From the NCBI RefSeq assembly GCF_008123515.1, contig NZ_VSSR01000029.1, forward strand, positions 206,574-270,573: a stretch of 64,000 nucleotides of DNA. Direction: 5' to 3'. Positions 7,458-15,225 of the stretch are shown here, piece by piece. The stretch comes from Bradyrhizobium cytisi (GTDB lineage Bacteria; Pseudomonadota; Alphaproteobacteria; Rhizobiales; Xanthobacteraceae). A program made the translations under genes and the position numbers. A model generated the notes under the pieces. That model did not search any database. It saw only the letters and a list, made by a program, of their open reading frames with translations, and was not told the origin of the DNA. Numbering within the stretch: position 1 is the stretch's first letter; every line of letters starts with the position of its first letter.

Positions 7458-7733
7458 ATGAAGCGTGGCATGCTCATAAAATTATCACTCGCAGGTGCCG
7501 TGGTCGCCCTCGGAGTGTCCGGTTCAATTGGCTGGTCGGCCGACGAAAGCCTTTCGCTCTCGCTAAGTCGGGCAGAAGCACGGGTCGGGCGCCCCTTGAC
7601 ACCAGTGTCAGTCGCCGGCGTCGCACGCCGCACCACCAGGCGCGCGGTCGTAGGCGGCGCGGCAGTTGGTGCAGCCGCCGTCGGCACGGCATGTGTCCGC
7701 GTTCTGGTCAACGGCAGCTACGTCTGTCGCTGA
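7458..7733 (+). CDS. Small exported protein with Ala/Gly/Val-rich segment
   Basis: A 91-residue protein starting at ATG 7458. A longer open frame exists, but its start lies at the 3' edge of the FixK box. Residues 1-28 form a signal peptide (MKRGMLIKLSLAG... ending near GWSAD). The mature chain has an Arg/Thr-rich patch, then a VVGGAAVGAAAVGTA stretch and the C-terminal CVRVLVNGSYVCR with two cysteines. The architecture (short, exported, two Cys, FixK box) parallels the 3551-3790 gene. Function is unknown. Confidence 0.7.
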   Translation: MKRGMLIKLSLAGAVVALGVSGSIGWSADESLSLSLSRAEARVGRPLTPVSVAGVARRTTRRAVVGGAAVGAAAVGTACVRVLVNGSYVCR

Positions 7734-7761
7734 TAGCCGTCATTACCGGCTCTGAATACCG

Positions 7762-7780
7762 CATCCTGCGGGATGATTTT
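7762..7780 (+). terminator. Possible weak intrinsic terminator after the 7458 gene
   Basis: CATCC-TGCG-GGATG can form a five-pair hairpin followed by ATTTT. The CCTGCGGGATG part is repeated directly at 7781-7791. The short T-run makes it weak. Confidence 0.3.
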
Positions 7781-8528
7781 CCTGCGGGATGTGCTGTTGC
7801 CGACCTGTGATCGAGCCCAAATCAGCATCTACAGCGGCTCTGGCGTCCCTCCAGAGCGCGAGGGCGTAGCGCGATGAAGTGTGGAGTCCTGCCACCCATT
7901 CCGCCAACCACGACCAGCACTACTATAGAGCTTGCCGGGACCGGCTCGTACGACTGCCACCCGTTGCTTTTTCAGCCGCAAATCAGGTTCGAGCTGCTCA
8001 AGCTTTGGCTCCAGCCCGCCACCAGGCCGTACTCGGCGCTTTGAGTCGCCAGCTCCTGCTGGGTCGCGTGTCGGCGCGCGCGTGACCTTTTGAGCCTGCC
8101 ATGACCGCAGCAAAGCCTTTCTTCCTTTCAGCCGCCAATTGCCGGTCGAGGGAGCCGAGTCTGCGTGAGCTGCGCCAGCACCGCATTGAGGCGCGCAACG
8201 ATTTCCGTATCTCGCTGATGGACGGCCACTGTAGCAGGCAAGTGAGCGTCGCAAGCACCTGATCCCTCGTCTTCAATGCACAGGTGTGAGTTCTGCAATC
8301 TTCTTCTCTTCTCTTCTCTTCTTTGCTTCGAGTTGCAGGGCCTTGCAGAGATCCGCAGCAAGGCTGTTGCTGAAGTTCTTAGATGGAGGGCTCAATGCTC
8401 GGGATGGGCTACGTTTGAAAGCTTGAAGGCAGGCCAAGCGCAAAAAGGGCGCGCGGAGCCGTCAGCCTCGGCGGGATGACGCCGGTCCGGCCCAATGGCG
8501 TCAAACTGGCAAAGCCCTCCCACGAAGC
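7781..8528. other. Gene-poor stretch at the left edge of the island remnant
   Basis: I find no supported gene in this ~750 bp. Minus-strand fragments in different frames (for example ...EIVARLNAVLAQLTQ... then RQLAAERKKGFAAVMAG) look like a decayed helical protein but cannot be joined with confidence. A pyrimidine simple repeat built from CTCTT units occupies about 8299-8329. Confidence 0.45.
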
Positions 8529-9686
8529 TCACAAGCCCAGCCCGCGCTTTCGTCCGAAGCTCCAATCGATGCCGCCGCTATCCAACGCGGTGCCGGAGAC
8601 GTGTTGGCCGATGCGCTTGTCGAGGACCGGCTGCCAGGGGACGAGAGCGAAGCCGAGGCCACCATCGGCGCTCAGGATTTCGAGTATGGCAAAGCGACCG
8701 CTGGCGAGATTGGTCGAACCGACGAGAGCCCCGGTGACGTACTCGCCTGCCTTGACCGGCTGGAAGGTTCGTCCAAGCGTGGATGCCATCTGGTGTCCGA
8801 CCCGCTCGACCTCGTTCCGCTCGAGGGTGGCGATGCTCGGCCGGGAAATGCTCATCTTCCCGTCCTTGGTCACCGCGTAGCCCATTTCCACCAACCGCTG
8901 GGTGCGCTGATTGAGAGCCTGCTTGACCTGTCGGCCAAAGCCGAGGTCTTTGACCATGATAGGGTCGCGGGCGATCAGCTGGCGGTCGAGCCAGGTCGCT
9001 CCGTCACTGGTGATCTGCCGTTCAAGGTCGAGGGTGGAGAGGGTACGGAGTTGGGGTCTGTTGCCACCCTGGGCGAGGTCGTGGGCCTGCCCGCGCTCGA
9101 CGATGTCGTGCGGGACCCGCCAATGATCCTCGTCGAGCCGCTCGACATGCCCCGCCCGGCGCAGCGCTTGCAGGCGGCGGACGTGGAAGCGGACGAAGCT
9201 TTCCGGATCCTTGCCCTGACGTTCAAAGCTGTTCTTGACGCGGGCGAGATGCCGGCTGGGCCGGTAGATGCCGTCGCCCTCCTCGGCGTTGATGGCAATG
9301 TTGTGGTCTGCCGACCGGGTCCCAGAGGCGGGAGGAGCCGCCTCGACGATCATGCCCCGCCGAACCTCCTCGACCCGGGAGGCATCGCCGAACTCCATGT
9401 GATGAACCCTTCCATCGACTCCGTCGATCACAAGAAAGACCCGCTCGCTCATCTCGTCGCTGGCGAGGCCCTTGGCCAGGACACGACCGACCACGGTTTG
9501 GTTGATCGAGGCGCCATGAAGGGCGTATTGCCCGACCCCACGCTCCTCCGCGAGGCCCTGATCCGAAAGCGCCCGGTGCATGGTCTTGATGATGTCATTG
9601 CGCTCGCCGAGGTCCTTCAGGGTGATCTCGGTCTTGTCGGACATCTTCACTACCTTCTGCGGTGCATCGATGCCCCAAATCTCCAT
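8529..9686 (-). pseudogene. Relaxase/mobilisation protein (VirD2-like with DUF3363), N-terminal catalytic domain lost
   Basis: About 385 residues from a nominal ATG at 9686. From DLGERNDIIKTMHRAL onward the sequence matches my memory of the DUF3363 half of relaxases carried by integrative conjugative elements of rhizobia (DGVDGRVHHMEF, RRLQALRRAGHVERLD, WLDRQLIARDP, FAIL...GLGFALVPWQPVLDKRIGQH, ending RKRGLGL). The C-terminus is intact, but the upstream part with the catalytic Tyr and His triad is absent: the protein should be roughly 600 or more residues. The junction lies around 9640-9690, where unrelated sequence (MEIWGIDAPQ) joins. It is almost certainly non-functional for DNA transfer. 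Confidence 0.8.
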
Positions 9687-9775
9687 CCGCCGGCCGCGCT
9701 GATCACGACAATTTAAGTCCGGGCGGCAACGAGTCATGCCCCGCGAGCCTGCCTTTGCCATAATTATCGGCTACG

Positions 9776-10275
9776 TTGCATCTCGATTGGAATCCCGCAG
9801 GCGCGTTGTCCGAGGCTCGCAGAACCCGCTTCGATTTACAGACATTGGGCGGAGTTCGACAATACCTCAACAGCTATCGTCACACCTCCGATCGGCGGGC
9901 GGCGGACAAAGCCAAGGCTTCGGCGAAACTGCTCCAAGAGGCAGAAGAGCAATTGAAGTCTAACTACGCCGGATACCTGCGCACCGCCGCAGCGAAGCTA
10001 CTTGAAACCGCCCAGCTCATGAGAAGGCCGCGATCGAGGATTTAGCACGGACCATAGCCCGGCCGCCCGTTGGAGGCACAAGCTTTCTCTCAAACACGCT
10101 ATTCGACCTCGAACGGACCCGCCTCACCATTGATCGCTACCCGGGCAAGGTACTCTCATTTGATCAATGGAAAGCGAGCGTAAGCTCTCCGATAATTGGG
10201 CAGTCGCCCTACACTCAACGCCTTTACTACGATCTACCACCTGCTTCTGCGATCTGGCTGCTGGCCCTGTTTTAA
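9776..10275 (+). pseudogene. Frameshifted gene of unknown function
   Basis: Two frames join into one plausible protein. Frame one (open from 9764, nominal TTG at 9776) gives LDWNPAGALSEARRTRF... DKAKASAKLLQEAEEQLKSN... ETAQ and hits TAG at 10043. A second frame, open from 10006, continues as HEKAAIEDLARTIARPP... LSNTLFDLERTRLTIDRYPG... to TAA at 10273-10275. One missing base near 10015-10020 would restore a single chain of about 166 residues. The start is unclear and may have been lost at the junction with the relaxase fragment. I do not recognise the family. Confidence 0.5.
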
Positions 10276-10598
10276 GCGCCTGTCCGAGGCGTCGATGCAC
10301 CAATCGGTCTATCGCCGCTGCCTGTTGTACAATCGCGAGTGACTATCACCCCTGCAACATACGGCCTCGCGCCCCGCTCGAAAGAGGTGCCGAAGTATGT
10401 CGCCGATGATATTCAACTTAAATGGAAGAATGCCGACTGTGTCGGGCGCCTCTGGAATCCCCGGCCGTTGGCTCCAGCCGGAGCTTCCAATCACATTGTA
10501 GAGAGTGGCCTCTTCGGCCCGGTGTCAAAAACAACGTTTGAAAAACCGTTTTAGTTCGGCTCTCTCAAACGGTTTCTCTCGCTAAGTCTTGATTTGTT
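10276..10598. other. Intergenic, no supported gene
   Basis: A short open frame at 10339-10554 (GTG start, VTITPATYGLAPRSKEVPKY...) is the only candidate and has no ribosome binding site. Near 10533-10580 a short AAACGTTTGAAAAACC/CAAACGGTTTC partial repeat occurs. Confidence 0.4.
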
Positions 10599-10645
10599 TG
10601 GTGGGCGCACCAGGGCTCGAACCTGGGACCCGCTGATTAAGAGTT
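10599..10645 (-). other. Orphan 3' half of tRNA-Lys(CTT), probable attachment-site scar
   Basis: Read on the minus strand the segment goes from the anticodon loop CTCTTAA through the 3' anticodon arm TCAGC, a complete variable/T arm (GGTTCGAGCC) and the acceptor 3' strand GCGCCCACCA with encoded CCA at 10599-10601. The 5' half (acceptor, D arm) is missing, and an extra A disturbs the 5' anticodon stem. Tyrosine recombinases commonly cross over between the anticodon loop and the 3' end of tRNA genes, so this is the kind of fragment left at one end of an inserted element. Confidence 0.75.
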
Positions 10646-10748
10646 CAGGACAATCGCATCCTTCGGCGGCTTGGAGCTGCTGCTCTGCCTCGTCTTTTCT
10701 ATGAACTATGCCTGGATCTGGCACCCCCCTTTGAAAGCGTCCGTAGGA

Positions 10749-11153
10749 TTAGGAAGCGTTCGCCCGCGCCCGTTCTCGACCTTCACGACGCCGCTCGCGA
10801 CGTTCGCGTCGTCGCCTAGCGCGCTCCGGCGGCTGTCGAAGTGGTGGTATGGGCGCATCCCTGTTCTCGGCTGGCACTGTCTCTGTTGGTGGCACGACGG
10901 CGGTGCGGGCTTCCATGAACTCTAGCACTGTCCGTCCCTTGACGGTGATCTTCCAGCCGCCGTTTTCGCGCTCGACGAGATGTTGCGAAAAGATGTCGAG
11001 GGCCGGTACACGCGCAGCCAGCCGCTTTGTGCGATCGGCCCAGTCCCGGCCGCTGGTCGCCAGGATCGCCATGTCGCGCTTGAGATCGGCCATCGCAGCA
11101 AATCCGTCTGGATAGCTCACCAGGATCTTCAGCACCGTGACCTGGAAATTCAC
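10749..11153 (-). CDS. Conserved hypothetical protein with winged-helix-like N-terminus
   Basis: A 134-residue protein with a GTG start at 11153. Residues 1-85 (FQVTVLKILVSYPDGFAAM... LVERENGGWKITVKGRTVLEFME) look like a compact winged-helix domain. The tail (about 95-134) is Pro- and then Arg-rich, ending in repeated ERRERRREGRER units. It is divergent from the excisionase-like gene, so it may belong to the island or be resident. I recall similar proteins in many Bradyrhizobium genomes but know no function; DNA binding is an inference. Confidence 0.6.
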   Translation of the reverse strand: MNFQVTVLKILVSYPDGFAAMADLKRDMAILATSGRDWADRTKRLAARVPALDIFSQHLVERENGGWKITVKGRTVLEFMEARTAVVPPTETVPAENRDAPIPPLRQPPERARRRRERRERRREGRERARANAS

Positions 11154-11175
11154 CCCCGCCTCCGGTCATGGCCAC

Positions 11176-11361
11176 ATGGCTGGCGCCTGCGAGAGAGCGT
11201 ACTGCGGAGAATTGACTGTCGAAGCCTTTCTCAAACGAGTCGGTAAGGAGTATCCTCGACCACGTGTGAAAGAAGGGAGGCGTCAGCTGTGGTTGAGAGA
11301 CGATCTGGACCGAGCCATCGCGCCGGACATGGTGCCGGGCGACCTCGCCGAGGATTTGTGA
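11176..11361 (+). CDS. Excisionase/AlpA-like small DNA-binding protein
   Basis: About 61 residues from ATG 11176. The core ELTVEAFLKRVGKEYPRPRV followed by KEGRRQLWLRDDLDRAI has the helix-turn-helix plus wing layout of recombination directionality factors and AlpA-type regulators. Its stop codon overlaps the start of the recombinase gene in a GTGA arrangement (11358-11361), implying translational coupling, the usual order for an excisionase and its integrase. The N-terminus is uncertain because no strong ribosome binding site is visible. Confidence 0.6.
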   Translation: MAGACERAYCGELTVEAFLKRVGKEYPRPRVKEGRRQLWLRDDLDRAIAPDMVPGDLAEDL

Positions 11362-12689
11362 CGTTGGAGCGGCCGCTTCCACGCTTTGTGGAGGTGCGTC
11401 GGCTTACCCGCGGTTCGGTCGCATTCTATTTCCGGATTCCCACCTATTACCGCAAGCTCGGCTGCGAGATGGCGAATGAGCCACTTGGGACGAGCTACGA
11501 AGTCGCATGCGGCGAAGAGGGAAAAGGCGGACGTGCTGCCACACTCAATGCCCTCTTCGATGAATGGAACAACCACCGCAGAGGGGAGGCCGGTGAGCAG
11601 GGAAAGATCGCGCGCTATGGCACGATCGATTGGCTATTCCGGCAATACAAAACGGAGAAGGCGTATACCGAGAAGGTCTCACCTCGGTCCCGCCCCGATT
11701 ACGAACGGATCATGCAAATGATCTGCGACACCATCGATAAGAACGGACGGCGGATTGGCGAACGGCCGATCATTGAAGTTACGCCACGAGCCGCCGATAA
11801 GATCTACGACAAAATCATCAACGGGCCGAACGGCATCAGGCTGCGGCAGGGAGAAAAGGTAGTCGGGCTCTGCCGAAAGGTGTGGCGGATCATGCGTCGT
11901 CTGCACCCTGAGTTGTTCGACAAGAAGCATCCGAACCCCTGGGATGATTTCACCCTCAAGAACCGCACCAAGACCAAGAAGCATGCGGTCACGCGCGAAG
12001 AGGTCTATAAATTTGCGTGGGGCTGCATCAAAGAAGGCCGGCCTGAACCCGCGGCTGTCGCGGTGATCTGCTTTGAATGGCTGCAACGGCCAGAAAACGT
12101 GGTGGCCGGGTTTTTGTCGTGGCCCGACTATCGCAGCAAAAACTGGCCACACGCTGTGCGCATCGAGCACCACAAGAACAAGGCGTTGGTTTGGCATCCG
12201 CTAGAAGAGACTCTCGACGGAGAGACCGTCAAGTTTTACGCCGAAGCTGAGGACGTTTTGAGCCATCTGCCCAAGCTCGGCGTCCCGATGATCATGCGTC
12301 GGATCCAAAAGGGTGAACGCAAGGGCGATGCCAAAGTATGGTCCTATCCGGGCATGGAAAAAGTAGTGCAGCAGATGCGCAAAAAGATCGACGGCGTCTC
12401 AAAGCTGTTCACGCTTGATTCCTGTCGACACGGCGGCATGACCGAGCTTGAGGAAGCCGAGCTGACGGACGGCCAGGGTCGTGCGCTCTCGGGCCACAAG
12501 ACCGCACAGGCCTATCGTGGCTATGCCAAGGAAACGATGATGCGAGCGTTGGCTGCGACGCGTAAGCGGCATGCACATCTCTTGGCGCAGAAGGAGCTCG
12601 ATCAGCAGAATGCTGATGGAGCAGCATCACCTCGAGACGAAATGCAGACCTCCCCAATTTCGAAGGCTAGCGTCCGATCTCAAAGGTAG
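11358..12689 (+). CDS. Tyrosine recombinase / integrase
   Basis: 443 residues from GTG 11358, overlapping the stop of the excisionase-like gene. The C-terminal catalytic domain shows the second box CRHGG (H-x-x-R-type region, around residue 357), then ALSGHKTAQAYRGYAK with the likely nucleophilic Tyr about residue 387. An earlier Arg in FEWLQRPENV probably provides the first catalytic Arg. The N-terminal part contains an arm/core-binding domain (about residues 60-200). A longer GTG start at 11289 would overlap the preceding gene heavily. The adjacent tRNA-Gln is the natural candidate target. The reading frame is intact, so it may be functional. Confidence 0.88.
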   Translation: MTLERPLPRFVEVRRLTRGSVAFYFRIPTYYRKLGCEMANEPLGTSYEVACGEEGKGGRAATLNALFDEWNNHRRGEAGEQGKIARYGTIDWLFRQYKTEKAYTEKVSPRSRPDYERIMQMICDTIDKNGRRIGERPIIEVTPRAADKIYDKIINGPNGIRLRQGEKVVGLCRKVWRIMRRLHPELFDKKHPNPWDDFTLKNRTKTKKHAVTREEVYKFAWGCIKEGRPEPAAVAVICFEWLQRPENVVAGFLSWPDYRSKNWPHAVRIEHHKNKALVWHPLEETLDGETVKFYAEAEDVLSHLPKLGVPMIMRRIQKGERKGDAKVWSYPGMEKVVQQMRKKIDGVSKLFTLDSCRHGGMTELEEAELTDGQGRALSGHKTAQAYRGYAKETMMRALAATRKRHAHLLAQKELDQQNADGAASPRDEMQTSPISKASVRSQR

Positions 12690-12982
12690 ACTGCGCGTTT
12701 CGTTGAACGCTGCAAAAGGCGGCGGGCTTCTGCAACTGTCGATCCCGCGCGAGCCGTCATCGGCAGCGGTCGGAAGCTTGCAACCAGCAGACAGCGTTCA
12801 TCGGCTCAATTCGTATTTTGATAAGTTGAGCGACGTTCAACGCGCGACGACTTTCATCTGCCTTGGACCAAAAACGAAACCAGCACAGAATTTCCAAATG
12901 GGAGGCAAACGGAATTTCCAAACGCGCTGGAGATTCCGGTTGCGGCAAGGCCGTTTTAATAACAAAATCAGCGTGTTAGCTC
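12690..12982. other. Recombinase-tRNA intergenic region with a direct repeat
   Basis: No gene is supported. The 11-mer GAATTTCCAAA occurs at 12888-12898 and 12912-12922, 24 bp apart, in a locally AT-richer stretch between the recombinase stop and the tRNA-Gln 3' end. Direct repeats spaced by about two helical turns here could be recombinase arm sites; this is conjecture. Confidence 0.4.
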
Positions 12983-13057
12983 TGGCTGGGGCGGGAGGGA
13001 TCGAACCTCCGAATGGCGGAATCAAAATCCGCTGCCTTACCGCTTGGCTACGCCCCA
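12983..13057 (-). tRNA. tRNA-Gln(TTG)
   Basis: The minus strand folds as a full tRNA: 5' TGGGGCG acceptor (from 13057), D arm TAGCCAAGCGGTAAGGCA, anticodon arm GCGGATTTTGATTCCGC with loop TTTTGAT (anticodon TTG), T arm GGAGGTTCGATCCCTCC, 3' acceptor CGCCCCA and GCCA with encoded CCA at 12983-12985. The unpaired first T opposite the terminal A is typical of bacterial tRNA-Gln. Its 3' end faces the recombinase gene. Confidence 0.95.
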
Positions 13058-13286
13058 TCAGGCGACGAAGGGAACGGCGGAAGAACCGACTACCGCAGAT
13101 TCCCTCTGGTCGCAGCCGGTCTATAGGGAGCGGCGCGGCATTTCAACCGCCTGGAGGGGCAAAATACCACGGGCCGCCCACGCTCTATTATAAGCTCGAT
13201 CCCTGCCCCGCCCCGGCCCTCCCGCCCATTGAGACGACAGGCGTTTCATGGGAATACGGCGCCAAACCTGTCCTCGGGAGTGAGCC

Positions 13287-15065
13287 ATGACCTACCGCGC
13301 GCCGATCTCTGACATGCTGCTGTCGCTCAACCATGGCGCCGGCCTGAAGGCCGCCATCGAGGCCGGCCATTACGGCGATTTCGACACCGATATCGTCGCC
13401 GCGGTGCTGGAAGAGGCCGGCAAGTTCGCAACCGATGTGCTGGCGCCGCTCAACCGCGTCGGCGACGAGCACGGCATCAAGCTTAGCGACGGCAAGGTCA
13501 CCACCGCGCCGGGCTGGCCGGATGCCTACAAGCGCTGGACCGCCGGCGGCTGGAACGCAGTGTCCGGACCGGAAGGTTTCGGCGGTCAGGGCCTGCCGAC
13601 CGCGATCAACGCCGCCTGCACCGAGATCTGGAGCGCGTCGAACGTTGCCTTCGGCCTCTGCCCGCTGCTCACGGCCTCCGCGATCGAGGCGCTCGATGCG
13701 CATGGCAGCGACGAGCTCAAGACGATCTATCTCGAGAAGCTCGTCACCGGCGAATGGACCGGCACGATGCAGCTCACCGAGGCGCAGGCCGGCTCCGACG
13801 TCGGCGCGCTGCGCACCCGCGCCGAGAAGCAGGCCGATGGCACCTATCGCATCAAGGGGACGAAGATCTTCATCACCTATGGCGAGCACGACATGACCGA
13901 CAACATCGTGCATTTCGTGCTGGCGCGCCTGCCGGACGCACCCGCCGGCACCAAGGGGATTTCGCTCTTTCTTGTTCCCAAGTTCATGGTCAATGCCGAC
14001 GGCTCGCTCGGCGCGCGCAACGACATTTTTGCCAGCGGCGTCGAGCACAAGCTCGGCATGCATGCCTCGCCGACCTGCACCATGACCATGGGCGATCATG
14101 GCGGGGCGATTGGTTTCCTGATCGGCGAAGAGAACCAGGGCATGCGCTGCATGTTCACGATGATGAATCAGGCCCGTCTCGGCGTCGGCCTGGAGGGTGT
14201 CGGCGTCGCCGATCGCGCCTATCAGCAGGCACTGGCCTATGCGCAGGAGCGCAAGCAGGGCCGCGCTGTCGGCAAGAAGGGCGACGGGTCGGATTCGATC
14301 TTCGTGCACCCCGATGTCAAGCGCATGCTGATGCGGATGCGGGCGCAGACGGCGGCCGCGCGCACCATCTGCTATGCCACAGCAGTCGCGATCGACGTCT
14401 CGACGCGTGCCAGGGATCCGAAGGTACGCGCCGATGCGGCCGCTCGCGCCGCGCTGCTGACACCGATGGCAAAAGGCTATTCCACCGATATCGGCAACGA
14501 GGTCGCCTATCTTGGCGTGCAGGTGCATGGCGGCATGGGCTTCATCGAGGAGACCGGCGCCGCGCAGCATTATCGCGATGCCCGCATCACCGCGATCTAT
14601 GAAGGCACCAACGGCATCCAAGCGATCGACCTCGTCACGCGCAAGCTTGCGGCGAACGGCGGGGCATCGGTGTGGGCGCTGCTCGACGATCTCGCGGCCA
14701 CCGTCAAGCAGGTCGAAGCCTCGAACGATCCCGCTTTCGGCACCACGGGCGTGAAGTTGCGCGAGGCGCTGGAGGCGCTGACGCGAACGAGCAAGTGGCT
14801 GCTGGAGCGCGTCACATCCGCGCCGAACGAGGCGCTCGCCGGCGCGACGCCGTATCTGCAGCAGTTTGGCTCGACGCTCGGCGGCTGCATGCTGGCCTCC
14901 GAAGCGCTCGCCGCCAAGGCCGGCGGCAATACCGAGGCCGCGCGCTACGTCTCGCTCGCGCGCTTCTTCGCCGAGAACATCACCGTGCAGGCGCCCGCGC
15001 TCGAGCGCACCGTGACGGAAAGCGCGGGGTCGGTCGCGGCGGCGGATGCGGTGCTGCTGGGGTAA
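13287..15065 (+). CDS. Acyl-CoA dehydrogenase (long form, ~590 aa)
   Basis: A 592-residue FAD-dependent acyl-CoA dehydrogenase of the long class with extra N- and C-terminal domains (same general architecture as DmdC and FadE5-type enzymes). Visible signatures are the FAD/substrate segment MQLTEAQAGSDVGALRT (about residues 158-174), KIFITYGEHD, and GGMGFIEET...ARITAIYEGTNGIQAIDL (about 414-450) with the catalytic-base region. It would oxidise an acyl-CoA to the trans-2-enoyl-CoA in the cytoplasm with electrons passed to ETF. The substrate chain type cannot be read. It stands alone next to tRNA-Gln; an enoyl-CoA hydratase gene lies 1.7 kb downstream. Confidence 0.93.
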   Translation: MTYRAPISDMLLSLNHGAGLKAAIEAGHYGDFDTDIVAAVLEEAGKFATDVLAPLNRVGDEHGIKLSDGKVTTAPGWPDAYKRWTAGGWNAVSGPEGFGGQGLPTAINAACTEIWSASNVAFGLCPLLTASAIEALDAHGSDELKTIYLEKLVTGEWTGTMQLTEAQAGSDVGALRTRAEKQADGTYRIKGTKIFITYGEHDMTDNIVHFVLARLPDAPAGTKGISLFLVPKFMVNADGSLGARNDIFASGVEHKLGMHASPTCTMTMGDHGGAIGFLIGEENQGMRCMFTMMNQARLGVGLEGVGVADRAYQQALAYAQERKQGRAVGKKGDGSDSIFVHPDVKRMLMRMRAQTAAARTICYATAVAIDVSTRARDPKVRADAAARAALLTPMAKGYSTDIGNEVAYLGVQVHGGMGFIEETGAAQHYRDARITAIYEGTNGIQAIDLVTRKLAANGGASVWALLDDLAATVKQVEASNDPAFGTTGVKLREALEALTRTSKWLLERVTSAPNEALAGATPYLQQFGSTLGGCMLASEALAAKAGGNTEAARYVSLARFFAENITVQAPALERTVTESAGSVAAADAVLLG

Positions 15066-15086
15066 AGAAGCCTCCCTCCTCCTTGC

Positions 15087-15188
15087 TGTCATTCCCCGCG
15101 AAAGCGGGGAATCCAGTACGCCGCTGCTTCTCGATCAACGACGGACGTCTCGGAGTACTGGGTCGCCCGATCAAGTCAGACGATGACA
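15087..15188. repeat. Palindromic intergenic repeat, family A copy 1
   Basis: Starts TGTCATTCCCCGCGAAAGCGGGGAATCC-like with a perfect CCCCGC/GCGGGG hairpin, then CCAGTACGCCG, and ends TACTGGGTCG...GATGACA, an inverse of the start. The same structure occurs at 55517-55617 in the window, so it is a dispersed repeat with terminal TGTCAT/ATGACA. Confidence 0.75.
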
Positions 15189-15225
15189 CCGAATGTGTAG
15201 GACGCGCGTGCCACGCTTATCCGTC

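Larger units (their letters stand above)
8529..12982. mobile_element. Remnant of one or more integrative elements
   Basis: The segment combines a 5'-truncated relaxase, a frameshifted unknown gene, an orphan tRNA-Lys 3' half, an excisionase-like gene and a tyrosine recombinase, ending beside an intact tRNA-Gln. Composition is less GC-rich than the flanks in places (for example 10080-10600 and 12790-12980). Boundaries are approximate: I could not find a second copy of the tRNA-Gln 3' end or a complete tRNA-Lys in the window. Confidence 0.6.

Noticed and set aside
13188..15092. A 634-residue minus-strand frame antisense to the acyl-CoA dehydrogenase
   Set aside because: High-GC shadow frame (Arg/Ala/His-rich), no start signal, and the opposite strand encodes a complete enzyme.
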